From the NCBI GenBank assembly GCA_002813285.1, contig PHTZ01000001.1:62001-126000 (forward strand): 64,000 nt of DNA, in the 5' to 3' direction. The notes under the pieces were generated by a model. It made no database searches and had not been told where the DNA came from. It saw only the letters and a list, made by a program, of their open reading frames with translations. Positions 35,418 through 43,688 of this stretch are shown here, piece after piece (position 1 is the first letter of the stretch; each line of letters opens with the position of its first letter). This stretch comes from Flavobacteriaceae bacterium MAR_2009_75 (GTDB lineage: Bacteria; Bacteroidota; Bacteroidia; Flavobacteriales; Flavobacteriaceae). Made by a program: the position numbers and the translations under genes.

Positions 35418-35942
35418 TTATCCCTTATTCGGAGGTACAAGTTTATATCCCCATGACAAATAAATATTCATAGAATCGTAGAATGCCTCCTCCTTTACAA
35501 TTTTACCTTGTTTATTAAATGTGAGTACAGCAAACCCATTAGAATTATTTTCTATTCCAGTGCCTCGAGCGCTTCCTAAGTAACCGGAATTCGTTCCTTC
35601 ACTTTCCCAATAATAATAGGCTTTATTACCATGAATGACTATATCACTTAATTTAGTACTAAAATCAGGTATGGCTATATGCCAATTATTCAAAATAGTG
35701 ATGAGCTCTTCGTGACTTTCTGCCTCAAGTTTTCCATTGGAGTAACGTTTAAAATTTTCGGAAAGTATTGGGGTCAACACTTCAGGATCATTACTGTTCC
35801 AGAACTCTTCATAGATATTCACCGCCTCAACTAAATCTTCTGCAGTTAAGACCTGATTGTTAGCAGCGATTTCTTCGGTGTTTTGCTTACACGAAAAAAC
35901 TAAGAAAAATAGAGTACAATAAAAAAATATTGATGGTTTCAT
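35418..35942 (-). CDS. lipoprotein with SnoaL-like (NTF2-fold) domain
   Basis: A 174-residue lipoprotein; the lipobox ends at Cys18 (FVFSC). The mature part resembles a SnoaL/NTF2-like cone: EDLVEAVNIYEEFWNSNDPEVLTPILSENF, HEELITILNNWHIAIPDF, and GLAVLTF/GKIVKEEAFYD. Such domains serve as small-molecule binders or isomerases; the substrate here is unknown. It stands alone between the Crp-type gene and a 420-base gap. Confidence 0.8.
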   Translation of the reverse strand: MKPSIFFYCTLFFLVFSCKQNTEEIAANNQVLTAEDLVEAVNIYEEFWNSNDPEVLTPILSENFKRYSNGKLEAESHEELITILNNWHIAIPDFSTKLSDIVIHGNKAYYYWESEGTNSGYLGSARGTGIENNSNGFAVLTFNKQGKIVKEEAFYDSMNIYLSWGYKLVPPNKG

Positions 35943-35963
35943 ATTCTTTGGTTTGTAGTCAGC

Positions 35964-36015
35964 AATAGCGTGTTTTGAATCACGGAGGAAGTCGGAGTGG
36001 ACTCAAAACGCTATT
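35964..36015. repeat. imperfect inverted repeat upstream of the SnoaL lipoprotein gene
   Basis: AATAGCG..TTTTGA (with a 2-base bulge) pairs with TCAAAACGCTATT around a 24-base centre, just upstream of the minus-strand start at 35942. It could be a leader hairpin, an operator or a remnant of a mobile repeat; no target-site duplication was noted. Confidence 0.3.
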
Positions 36016-36303
36016 TAAAGCAATTTCGAATATAAAAATAAAAAATCTCTCTATTATATTTTAACCTCTTTTCAATTGATATTTAACGAATTAGAGTTTT
36101 AAATATATAAAATTGCAGTTGCCGATGTAATATATTTTTAAATTATAGCGAACTAGAATAGTAAACGACCGAAAAATCTAATTGGATAAAGATGCAAATT
36201 GGGCATAAGACGATTATAAAAGGGATAAATCAGCTCATTTCGTACGAAATACGATCGGTTACTAATAAAATAGTCGTTGTTTTTGAAAATTTTTCTCCTT
36301 TTC

Positions 36304-36330
36304 ATGCAACTATTTCGAATCACCGTTGTC
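36304..36330 (+). promoter_or_regulatory. ECF-type promoter of the outer-membrane barrel gene
   Basis: ATGCAAC (36304-36310), 16 bases, TGTC (36327-36330): same sequence and spacing as the promoters at 31742-31768 and 31863-31889. The predicted start is about 26 bases before the ATG at 36363. Confidence 0.65.
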
Positions 36331-36355
36331 TATTATAATAATCAATCAGACAACG
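36324..36355 (+). repeat. 8-bp inverted repeat CGTTGTCT...AGACAACG
   Basis: A perfect 8-bp repeat with a 16-base AT-rich spacer. It overlaps the TGTC -10 element and ends 7 bases before the ATG at 36363. It may be an operator that blocks the ECF promoter or, if transcription started upstream, a hairpin over the start. Confidence 0.4.
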
Positions 36356-36362
36356 AACAGTA

Positions 36363-37022
36363 ATGAAGCATTTTTCACCCACTTTCTTGTTCCTAATTCT
36401 AGGAAATATTTTAACAATCTTCGCTCAAGACGATCAAAACGATTATCTTGAGTTCAATGACCGAAATAACGTTGTTCATGGTGTTTACTTAGGTTTGACT
36501 TTAGGAGCTGGCGAAATCGAGGGCGAACCAAGTTATATGTCTGGGCTCAAATTAGCTTATGTAGCCAATCAACAATTTGAGGTTGGTTTCGCTGCCAATT
36601 TTCTTTATTCTCAACAAGACCTATATATAGCACCGTCTACTAGAAACCAAGACTTGATCGCCATTTACGGTGGCCTTCACCTAGAGCCGATTTTCTTTAG
36701 CAAAAAACTTGTAAGCCTTTCCTTTCCGCTGTTAATCGGTGGTGGCGCTGTAGGCTATATCGAAGACGATTATGACGAACGTTTTGACCCTGAACCTACT
36801 GAAGATGATTTTGATGCGGTATTTATAATAGAACCAGGTATAAGCGCTCAATTCAATCTTAGCAGGTATTTACAAATAGAGGCCGGTTTTACCTATCGGT
36901 TCAGTAGTGAAATTGAACTTCGACCCAGCCCTATTAAACGCATAAATGGTTTTACCGCAGGTGTGGGCATTAAAGTAGGAGTTTTTAATATGGGTCGAAA
37001 CCGCTATAAAAAGAAATTGTAA
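36363..37022 (+). CDS. outer-membrane beta-barrel protein
   Basis: A 219-residue protein with a signal peptide (about 1-21, TIFAQ). The mature part is a small barrel of about eight amphipathic strands: HGVYLGLTLGAGEI, YMSGLKLAYVANQQFEVGFAANFLYS, and the C-terminal KRINGFTAGVGIKVGVF. No ligand motif is seen. It is preceded by an ECF-type promoter matching that of the sigma operon 4.4 kb upstream, so it is probably in the same regulon. The stop overlaps a 53-codon open frame (TAATG). Confidence 0.8.
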   Translation: MKHFSPTFLFLILGNILTIFAQDDQNDYLEFNDRNNVVHGVYLGLTLGAGEIEGEPSYMSGLKLAYVANQQFEVGFAANFLYSQQDLYIAPSTRNQDLIAIYGGLHLEPIFFSKKLVSLSFPLLIGGGAVGYIEDDYDERFDPEPTEDDFDAVFIIEPGISAQFNLSRYLQIEAGFTYRFSSEIELRPSPIKRINGFTAGVGIKVGVFNMGRNRYKKKL

Positions 37023-37183
37023 TGAAAAAACACTGCACTTTCTACCATGAATTTATAGAAACCCAACATGTTTTTGCAGAGAATCAACAGGTGTACCTCA
37101 AAAGCAAAACCTACAAAAACGGTATGACATTAGAAGAATGGTCTCCCATAAATTTTCAATGGAATAGTGTTATGCAACTATAA
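37022..37183 (+). CDS. possible 53-residue protein after the barrel gene
   Basis: ATG at 37022 overlaps the stop of the barrel gene (TAATG), giving 53 codons: MKKHCTFYHEF at the start, ending in FQWNSVMQL. No signal or membrane segment and no family recognised; the composition is hydrophilic. The overlap suggests coupling, but the last codons coincide with a candidate ECF promoter -35 for the next gene. It may be a real small gene, a remnant, or chance. Confidence 0.35.
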   Translation: MKKHCTFYHEFIETQHVFAENQQVYLKSKTYKNGMTLEEWSPINFQWNSVMQL

Positions 37184-37199
37184 GAAAGGTTAAAACATC
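37172..37199 (+). promoter_or_regulatory. weaker ECF-type promoter candidate of the GIN-domain gene
   Basis: ATGCAAC (37172-37178) matches the three other sites exactly, and the following TAT equals that of the barrel promoter. At the expected -10 position the sequence is ACATC rather than TGTC (CATC at 17-base spacing). The ATG of the lipoprotein is at 37254. Confidence 0.3.
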
Positions 37200-37253
37200 A
37201 TTAAGATTATATTCATCGACCAGACCACGACATGTGGTACAAATCAATCAAAA

Positions 37254-37976
37254 ATGCGAAAAAAGTCAATCTACATCGTCTTGGCCCTGATTTTCGGCCT
37301 TGTATCATCTTGCGATTATGAGCATGTCAGGGCCAAGGGCGAAGTTACCACTAGAGACCTTTCCGTCTCAGGCTATAACGGACTCAAAGTTTCCAATGCA
37401 TTTGACGTCTACTTGACCTTTTCGGAAACTGAAGAACACATCAGTATCGAAGCCAATGATAATCTTCATGACCGTATCGTAGTCGCCCGTGAAGGTGACG
37501 ATTTAATTATCAAGCTTAAGAGGTATACTACAGTCAATGGCAACCCCACACTAAAGGCATACATTTCAACAAAGCACATCAAAGATTTTGACCTTTCAGG
37601 AGCTTCTACAGTTAGCCTACTTGACAGCTGGGACACCAATAGGGGAAAGATAGACTTATCCGGTTCTTCTGAATTCTCGGGTGAAATTAATGTGACCCAT
37701 TTAGACATAAATATGGGCGGTGCCTCTAAAGCGGATATCTACGGAAATATTGAATCACTTTATGCCAACCTATCGGATGCCAGCGATTTACGCGACTATG
37801 ATATGATCAGCGAAAGACTGAATATTGAACTTTCCGGTGCTAGCGAAGCCTTTCTTTCGGCCCAAGAGTCAATTGAAATAGATGCTTCGGGAGCAAGTGT
37901 ATTGAATTATAAAGGTGATGCCGTTATTAATCACAAAAAACTAAATGGATCCTCTAGACTCAAAAATCGTAACTAA
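37254..37976 (+). CDS. GIN-domain (DUF2807) lipoprotein, auto-transporter-adhesin head type
   Basis: A 240-residue lipoprotein; the lipobox ends at Cys20 (LVSSC). The mature domain (about 30-235) is a right-handed beta-helix of the GIN/DUF2807 type: GYNGLKVSNAFDVYLTF, DLSGASTVSL, DLSGSSEFSGEINV, ELSGASEAFLS, DASGASVLNY, a ladder of SGAS-type turns. These proteins are common in Bacteroidota; the function is not known. A weak ECF-type promoter precedes it. It ends 5 bases from the convergent hisIE gene. Confidence 0.87.
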   Translation: MRKKSIYIVLALIFGLVSSCDYEHVRAKGEVTTRDLSVSGYNGLKVSNAFDVYLTFSETEEHISIEANDNLHDRIVVAREGDDLIIKLKRYTTVNGNPTLKAYISTKHIKDFDLSGASTVSLLDSWDTNRGKIDLSGSSEFSGEINVTHLDINMGGASKADIYGNIESLYANLSDASDLRDYDMISERLNIELSGASEAFLSAQESIEIDASGASVLNYKGDAVINHKKLNGSSRLKNRN

Positions 37977-37981
37977 TAAGA

Positions 37982-38581
37982 TTACTTATGCCGATTTTGA
38001 AGTTCTTTCTCAATATCTTTTAAAGTAAAGCCCTTAGCCTGTAATAATATCAAATAATGAAATAGCAAATCGGCACTTTCATACAAGAATAGGTCGTCAT
38101 TATTGTCTTTCGCCTCAATTACCGTTTCCACAGCTTCTTCACCCACCTTTTGAGCAATTTTATTGATTCCCTTTTCAAATAGTGAAGCTACATATGATTT
38201 GCTTGCATCGGAAGCTGTTCTTCGTTGTTCGATAACTCGCTCAAGCTCAGAAATAAATCCGAAGTTTGAAGTATTATTTTCGTTCCAACAAGTATCGCTA
38301 CCTGTGTGACAGGTTGGCCCTACGGGTTCTACATAAACCAAAAGAGTGTCGTTATCACAATCAATCTTGATATCGATTAAATTCAAAAAGTTGCCACTCT
38401 CTTCCCCTTTCGTCCATAAACGTTGTTTGCTACGGCTATAAAAAGTAACCTTCTTGGTCTCTTGGGTTTTCTTTAGCGCTTCCTCATTCATATACCCTAA
38501 CATGAGTACATTTTTGGTTTTTGCATCTTGAATGATGGCAGGCACCAATACGTCGACATTTTTATTGAAATCTACTGTCAT
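37982..38581 (-). CDS. hisIE: bifunctional phosphoribosyl-AMP cyclohydrolase / phosphoribosyl-ATP pyrophosphatase
   Basis: A 199-residue fusion carrying out steps 2 and 3 of histidine synthesis. The HisI part (about 1-105) has TKGEESGNFLN, DCDNDTLLVYVEP and zinc-binding GPTCHTGSDTCW. The HisE part (about 110-199) has GEEAVETVIEAKD and ESADLLFHYLILL, the MazG-like helices. Last gene of the his operon, 18 bases after a GNAT-type gene. Convergent with the GIN lipoprotein gene 5 bases away. Confidence 0.96.
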   Translation of the reverse strand: MTVDFNKNVDVLVPAIIQDAKTKNVLMLGYMNEEALKKTQETKKVTFYSRSKQRLWTKGEESGNFLNLIDIKIDCDNDTLLVYVEPVGPTCHTGSDTCWNENNTSNFGFISELERVIEQRRTASDASKSYVASLFEKGINKIAQKVGEEAVETVIEAKDNNDDLFLYESADLLFHYLILLQAKGFTLKDIEKELQNRHK

Positions 38582-38599
38582 TTTTTCTTTTCTATGTAT

Positions 38600-39205
38600 T
38601 TAGGAAGCTTTCTTCTGAGGCACACCGTGCATTTTCATTAAATAGATAGGAAAACCAAGTCCATTTTCTGTATTAAAAATTTCCAATCCGAATTTTTGAT
38701 ACAACCTAACATTCTGTTCTGATGCGGCATCGACTATAACCGGTAATTTATTGTCTCTGAATGCATCATAGACCTGCAACACCAATCTTGGTGCCGTTAC
38801 ACCACCTTTAAACTCTTGTTTCACGGCAAAAATCATGGGCCGTATATACGCCGTCTTAGGGTAATTTCTTTGTATAATTTTTTGTCTTCTAAGTACCTTG
38901 GCCACTCGAAAAATGCCTATGCATTTGAAAGCCAGTCGTAAGGTGGAATAAAGTTTAGAAAACGAAAAATTATCTTTATTTGAATAGGTAATCAAAAGGC
39001 AACTGGCCCTATTGTCTGAAATATAAATTGCCCCTGTACGAAACGCTTTATCAAAAAGATACTCCATCAAGACCCTCATGCGCTGATGCCTATTATGGTC
39101 TTGTTTAACTACGAAATTGATGGAGTTATCTTCCCGTATGGGCTCGAAAGCCTCCACCAAAATATCAACCACTAAATCTCTATCCGCTTTTGTTGCTTTA
39201 ATCAA
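38600..39205 (-). CDS. GNAT-type acetyltransferase-like protein inside the his operon
   Basis: A 201-residue cytoplasmic protein. The fold order (charged N-terminal helix, RASCLLITYSN strand, TAYIRPMIFAVKQEFKGGVTAPRLVLQVYDAF with a beta-bulge and helix, then IVDAASEQNVRLYQKFGLEIF) matches GNAT N-acetyltransferases, although the acetyl-CoA loop is not of the classic Q/RxxGxG/A form. It sits between hisF (14 bases) and hisIE (18 bases). A link to histidine synthesis is only implied by position. Confidence 0.8.
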   Translation of the reverse strand: MIKATKADRDLVVDILVEAFEPIREDNSINFVVKQDHNRHQRMRVLMEYLFDKAFRTGAIYISDNRASCLLITYSNKDNFSFSKLYSTLRLAFKCIGIFRVAKVLRRQKIIQRNYPKTAYIRPMIFAVKQEFKGGVTAPRLVLQVYDAFRDNKLPVIVDAASEQNVRLYQKFGLEIFNTENGLGFPIYLMKMHGVPQKKAS

Positions 39206-39219
39206 TTTCTGAAACTTTT

Positions 39220-39975
39220 CTATAACCTTACTGGAATACCTTTATTCCGTAATTCATGTTTTAAATCGCCAATGCCTATTTCTTTAAAATGAAAAACACT
39301 GGCTGCCAAGGCCGCATCGGCCTTACCGTTTTCAAAGGTATCAGTAAAATGCTGTACTTTACCGGCACCACCCGATGCTATTATGGGTATGTTCAATTCT
39401 GTTGATAATTTCGCTAGTGCCTCATTGGCAAAGCCATCTTTTGTACCGTCATGATCCATAGAGGTAAATAAAATTTCACCAGCGCCACGTTCTTCGACCT
39501 CTTTGGCCCATTCGAACAATTTATGTTCTGTAGGTACCTTGCCCCCTACCAAATGTACGATCCATTCGCCATCTATTTGTTTGGCATCAATAGCCACAAC
39601 GATGCACTGAGAACCGAATTTAGCCGCTAAATCGTTTATCAATTGAGGGTTTTTCACTGCCGAAGAATTGATGGAAACCTTATCGGCCCCATTTTGCAGT
39701 AATACATCAACATCTTCAATCGAAGAAATTCCTCCACCAACGGTAAATGGAATATTTACTTTTTCGGCAACGCGGTAAACCAATTCTGCCAAGGTCTTTC
39801 GTTTTTGTTCCGTTGCAGAAATATCGAGAAAAACAAGTTCATCAGCACCCTCTTTACTATAAATTTCGGCCAACTCAACAGGATCTCCGGCATCACGCAA
39901 ATCTATAAAATTCACGCCTTTGACCGTACGGCCGTCTTTAATATCAAGACAAGGTATTATTCTTTTTGCTAACAT
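39220..39975 (-). CDS. hisF: imidazole glycerol phosphate synthase cyclase subunit
   Basis: A 251-residue (beta/alpha)8 barrel that with HisH makes imidazole glycerol phosphate and AICAR. Catalytic D11 in [13 protein letters not shown] and D131 in VVAIDAK, phosphate sites VGGGI, and IASGGAG are present. It is separated from hisA by an unusual 140-base gap holding two hairpins, whereas most other his junctions are tight. Confidence 0.97.
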   Translation of the reverse strand: MLAKRIIPCLDIKDGRTVKGVNFIDLRDAGDPVELAEIYSKEGADELVFLDISATEQKRKTLAELVYRVAEKVNIPFTVGGGISSIEDVDVLLQNGADKVSINSSAVKNPQLINDLAAKFGSQCIVVAIDAKQIDGEWIVHLVGGKVPTEHKLFEWAKEVEERGAGEILFTSMDHDGTKDGFANEALAKLSTELNIPIIASGGAGKVQHFTDTFENGKADAALAASVFHFKEIGIGDLKHELRNKGIPVRL

Positions 39976-40002
39976 ATATTTAAGCTAAAACCCTATTATA
40001 AA

Positions 40003-40023
40003 TAGAAGGTGCTAAACCTTCTA
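40003..40023 (-). other. 7-bp hairpin between hisA and hisF
   Basis: TAGAAGG / CCTTCTA with a 7-base loop, followed on the minus strand by TTTATAAT. It resembles a weak terminator and sits with a second hairpin (40035-40078) in the 140-base gap. Confidence 0.35.
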
Positions 40024-40034
40024 CTACGCTCTTA

Positions 40035-40078
40035 ACTGCCAAGCCCCAAATTAAAAACAAATTTAACATTTTGGCAGT
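40035..40078 (-). repeat. 8-bp inverted repeat between hisA and hisF
   Basis: ACTGCCAA and TTGGCAGT enclose 28 bases with a further short AAATT/AATTT pairing. It could be an RNA-processing or stability hairpin in the his transcript or a remnant of a small repeat element. Confidence 0.35.
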
Positions 40079-40115
40079 GGAGCTTCCTATTTTTTCAGGC
40101 GTTTTGGTGTTTTGT

Positions 40116-40847
40116 CTATGCATCATGCTCCAATACAAATTGCTCCAGTTGCTTCATACTAATTCTATTTTCATAGATTGCCTTTCCCATAATAGTTCCT
40201 TCACAACCCATTTCGGCTAATTTCGGGAGCTCATCGTAAGTTGAAATGCCACCGGAAGCAATCAGCTTTAAACCCTCACATTGTTCTAAAATACGCTGGT
40301 ACAATTCAAAAGAGGGGCCTTCAAGCATGCCATCTTTCGATATATCGGTGCAGACAACATATTCGATACCGTTCGCTTGATATGCCGAAATAAAAGGAAT
40401 AAGTTCTTCGGTAGACTCTTCTTGCCAACCGGAAACGGCCACTTTTTCATCCATAGCATCGGCTCCCAAAATTATTTTTTTCGCACCATAAGCTTTAATC
40501 CAGCTTTGAAAAGTCTCTTTATCCTTTACCGCAATACTGCCACCCGTAATTTGGCTGGCACCGCTCTCAAAGGCAATTCGTAAGTCTTCATCCGTTTTGA
40601 GACCACCACCAAAATCAATTTTCAGTTGGGTTTTAGATGCAATTTGCTCCAACACTTTATGATTGACGATATGTTTTGATTTCGCACCATCTAAATCTAC
40701 CAAATGCAAGAATTCAATACCGTGGGCCTCAAACTCTTTTGCAACTTCTAAAGGGTTTTCATTATATATTTTCTTGGTCTCATAATCACCTTTAGAGAGT
40801 CTTACGCACTTCCCGTCGATGATATCTATTGCAGGTATGATTCTCAT
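40116..40847 (-). CDS. hisA: ProFAR isomerase
   Basis: A 243-residue (beta/alpha)8 barrel catalysing the fourth step, the Amadori isomerisation of ProFAR. D8 in [28 protein letters not shown] and the second catalytic Asp in [15 protein letters not shown] are present, with IASGGIS near the end. Length is standard. hisH lies 53 bases upstream; hisF follows after the 140-base gap. Confidence 0.97.
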   Translation of the reverse strand: MRIIPAIDIIDGKCVRLSKGDYETKKIYNENPLEVAKEFEAHGIEFLHLVDLDGAKSKHIVNHKVLEQIASKTQLKIDFGGGLKTDEDLRIAFESGASQITGGSIAVKDKETFQSWIKAYGAKKIILGADAMDEKVAVSGWQEESTEELIPFISAYQANGIEYVVCTDISKDGMLEGPSFELYQRILEQCEGLKLIASGGISTYDELPKLAEMGCEGTIMGKAIYENRISMKQLEQFVLEHDA

Positions 40848-40900
40848 TTTTATACTTTGTGTTATTCGGATTTACCAACAATTCTGTAATCCATCGATTC

Positions 40901-41485
40901 TTAACTCATTTTTAGAAAATTCAATAAAATCTGCGCCCCGACCTTACTACTTTTCTCTGGGTGAAATTGGGTGCCATAGAAATTATTCTTTTGCAGGGCA
41001 GCACTATATTTGACATCGTATTCAGACTCAGCAATGGTTTCATCGCATAAAGGAGCGTAATAACTATGCACTAAATAGATATGTTCCTTGGGGGAAATAC
41101 CCTTGAATATGTCCGACTTTAAATTATCGATTTGGTTCCAACCTATTTGTGGCACTTTTACCTTATTAGAGAATTTAACAACATCAACATTAAATATGCC
41201 AAGACCTTTGGTGTTGCCTTCTTCAGAAGAATTACACATCAATTGCATGCCCAAACAAATACCCAAAACAGGTTGCTTCAGTTGCGGAACGACCGTTTCC
41301 AGGCCACTTTCCAACAGCTTTTTCATAGCACTACTGGCCTCGCCCACACCTGGAAAAATAACCTTATCGGCAGATTTAATTTCATCTGCATCTTCACTTA
41401 AAACCGCTTCATAGCCCAAACGTTCAATCGCGAACTTGATGCTTTGTATATTTCCGGCTCCGTAATTTATAATTACAATCTTCAT
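40901..41485 (-). CDS. hisH: imidazole glycerol phosphate synthase glutaminase subunit
   Basis: A 194-residue class I glutamine amidotransferase that gives ammonia to HisF. The nucleophile is C77 in LGICLGMQ; the catalytic His-Glu pair lies in GTQFHPEKSS near the C-terminus, and the oxyanion loop PGVGEAS is at 45-51. Length is usual. Its start is 12 bases after hisB. Confidence 0.97.
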   Translation of the reverse strand: MKIVIINYGAGNIQSIKFAIERLGYEAVLSEDADEIKSADKVIFPGVGEASSAMKKLLESGLETVVPQLKQPVLGICLGMQLMCNSSEEGNTKGLGIFNVDVVKFSNKVKVPQIGWNQIDNLKSDIFKGISPKEHIYLVHSYYAPLCDETIAESEYDVKYSAALQKNNFYGTQFHPEKSSKVGAQILLNFLKMS

Positions 41486-41497
41486 TCTTAGTAAACT

Positions 41498-42634
41498 CTA
41501 TAAAACGCCCTTTGTACTGGGCAAAACCATTTTTTCGGTATCTCTTTTGACCGCCATTTTAATAGACTTTGCAAAGGCCTTGAAAATAGCCTCAATCTTA
41601 TGGTGTTCATTAGTGCCCTCGGCCTTGATGTTCAGATTGGCCTTGGCACCGTCGGTAAATGATTTGAAAAAATGATGAAACATTTCAGTAGGCATATCGC
41701 CCACCATTTCGCGATTGAAATCAGCTTCCCAAACCAACCAATTTCTACCTCCGAAATCAATTGCCGCTTGCGCAAGGCAGTCATCCATAGGTAAACAAAA
41801 TCCGTATCGTTCGATACCTAATTTGTTACCTAAGGCTTGGCCGAAAACTTCGCCCAGAGCGATGCCCGTATCTTCGATGGTATGGTGCTCATCTACTTCT
41901 AAATCACCATCCACTTTTATTTCTAAATCCATTTGACCGTGACGCGCCAGTTGATCTAGCATGTGATCAAAAAAGGCTAGTCCGGTCTTGATATCACTCC
42001 TACCTGTACCGTCAAGGTTCAAATTGATATAAATATCGGTCTCATTTGTTTTTCTATGAGTTTCGGCCGTTCTATCGTTCAACTTTAAAAACTCATATAT
42101 TTTCTCCCAATCATTACTTTCCAAAGCAATAAAATTTTCGAGATCATCACGTTTCACGGTGATTTCACCTGTACCCAAGTTGGTATTGTCATTTATAAAA
42201 ATGCCTTTTGCGCCTAGGTTTTTGGCCAGCTCAATATCCGTTAGCCTATCACCGATAACAAAAGAATTTGCCAAATCATAGTCGTCGGAGAAGTAATCTT
42301 TCAATAGACCTGTGCCTGGTTTTCTCGTATTAGCATTTTCATGGGGAAAGGTCTTGTCGATAAATACTTTATCAAACACAACACCTTCATTTTCAAATGA
42401 TTTCATAATAAAATTATGAACGGGCCAGAAGGTATCTTCAGGAAAAACTTCCGTACCAAGGCCATCTTGATTGGTAATCATTGCCAATTCATAATCTAAT
42501 TCTTTAGCGATTTTACCTAAATAAGTAAACGAATTCGGATAGAATATCATCTTTTCAAACGCATCTATCTGCTCATCGACAGTTTCTTTTATTATCGTGC
42601 CATCACGATCTATAAAAAGTACTTTTTTCTTCAT
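41498..42634 (-). CDS. hisB: bifunctional histidinol-phosphatase / imidazoleglycerol-phosphate dehydratase
   Basis: A 378-residue fusion, as in enterobacteria and most Bacteroidota. The N-terminal HAD phosphatase (about 1-165) has D9/D11 in FIDRDGTI and [10 protein letters not shown]; the C-terminal dehydratase (about 185-378) has the metal motifs EHHTIED and EHHKIEA and [12 protein letters not shown]. Its ATG overlaps the hisC stop by 4 bases. Confidence 0.97.
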   Translation of the reverse strand: MKKKVLFIDRDGTIIKETVDEQIDAFEKMIFYPNSFTYLGKIAKELDYELAMITNQDGLGTEVFPEDTFWPVHNFIMKSFENEGVVFDKVFIDKTFPHENANTRKPGTGLLKDYFSDDYDLANSFVIGDRLTDIELAKNLGAKGIFINDNTNLGTGEITVKRDDLENFIALESNDWEKIYEFLKLNDRTAETHRKTNETDIYINLNLDGTGRSDIKTGLAFFDHMLDQLARHGQMDLEIKVDGDLEVDEHHTIEDTGIALGEVFGQALGNKLGIERYGFCLPMDDCLAQAAIDFGGRNWLVWEADFNREMVGDMPTEMFHHFFKSFTDGAKANLNIKAEGTNEHHKIEAIFKAFAKSIKMAVKRDTEKMVLPSTKGVL

Positions 42635-43677
42635 TTTGTCAAGCTTTTTAAAGCAGTAACTAATTTAATGTTTTCATCTTTCGTGCCTATAGTTAGGCGT
42701 AACGTGTCACTACATAAGGGCTGCGAACTTCTATTTCTTACCACTACGCCCAAGCCTAAAAGTTCACTATATCGCTTATCGGCGTTATCTACCTTAACCA
42801 GTAGAAAATTGGCATCGGAAGGATATATTTCTTTAATAAATTCGATTTGGGGCAACACTTTCAAGAGCAATCCTTTTTGCTCGATAATTTCCCTCACTTC
42901 TGATTTTATACGCGGCACATCTGAAACCCTACGTAGTGCATGAGACTGTGTAAGCTCGTTAACGTTGTACGGAGGTTTAATCTTATTGAGAATAGTGATG
43001 ATTCCTTCGGATGCGATACAAATACCCAAACGAATACCTGCCATACCGTAAGCTTTTGATAAGGTTTGAGTCACTACCAAATTCGGAAATTCAGATAATC
43101 GGGAAACCCAAGAAGCCTTATTTGAAAAATCGATATACGCTTCATCTACCACAACCAAACCATCAAAATTCTCTAAAAGTGTAACGATGCACTCCGAATC
43201 AAAACTATTGGCCGTAGGGTTGTTCGGCGAACAGATAAATATCATTTTCGTCCGACCATCTACTACATTTAGAATCTCCCCAACATTGGGTTGAAATTCA
43301 TCGGTTAGAAGAACTTCTCTATTATCTATAGTATTGATATCGGCCAACACTTTGTACATACCGTAAGTGGGCGGCAAGGTGATAACATTGTCCGCCCCAG
43401 GTTCGCAGAATGCCCGAAATAATAAATCTAACACTTCGTCGCTGCCATTACCCAGAAGTATATTTTCAACTTGAATCTCTTTTTGACTTGCCAAAACGGA
43501 CTTCAAGTTGCGTTGTTGCGGATCAGGATAACGATTTACCCCATTATTAAAAGGGTTTTCATTCGCATCAAGAAAAACCATCGAAGAACCATCGGAAACA
43601 TATTCATCACGTGCCGAAGAATAAGGTTTTAGGCCTTTCACATTTTCTCTGGTTATTTTATCTAAATCGAAACCCAT
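42631..43677 (-). CDS. hisC: histidinol-phosphate aminotransferase
   Basis: A 348-residue PLP aminotransferase making histidinol phosphate. PLP lysine K208 is in [16 protein letters not shown]; the fold-type I markers [27 protein letters not shown] and the phosphate arginine region VRNRSSQPL are present. It is coupled to hisB (overlap of 4 bases) and 11 bases downstream of hisD. Confidence 0.97.
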   Translation of the reverse strand: MGFDLDKITRENVKGLKPYSSARDEYVSDGSSMVFLDANENPFNNGVNRYPDPQQRNLKSVLASQKEIQVENILLGNGSDEVLDLLFRAFCEPGADNVITLPPTYGMYKVLADINTIDNREVLLTDEFQPNVGEILNVVDGRTKMIFICSPNNPTANSFDSECIVTLLENFDGLVVVDEAYIDFSNKASWVSRLSEFPNLVVTQTLSKAYGMAGIRLGICIASEGIITILNKIKPPYNVNELTQSHALRRVSDVPRIKSEVREIIEQKGLLLKVLPQIEFIKEIYPSDANFLLVKVDNADKRYSELLGLGVVVRNRSSQPLCSDTLRLTIGTKDENIKLVTALKSLTK

Positions 43678-43688
43678 GATATTACAAA

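Larger units (their letters stand above)
35943..36362. other. 420-base intergenic gap, AT-rich
   Basis: It contains an imperfect inverted repeat (35964-36015), a long AT-rich stretch without open frames, and, at its right end, an ECF-type promoter (36304-36330) with a perfect 8-bp inverted repeat overlapping its -10 element (36324-36355). No gene or RNA is evident. Confidence 0.6.
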
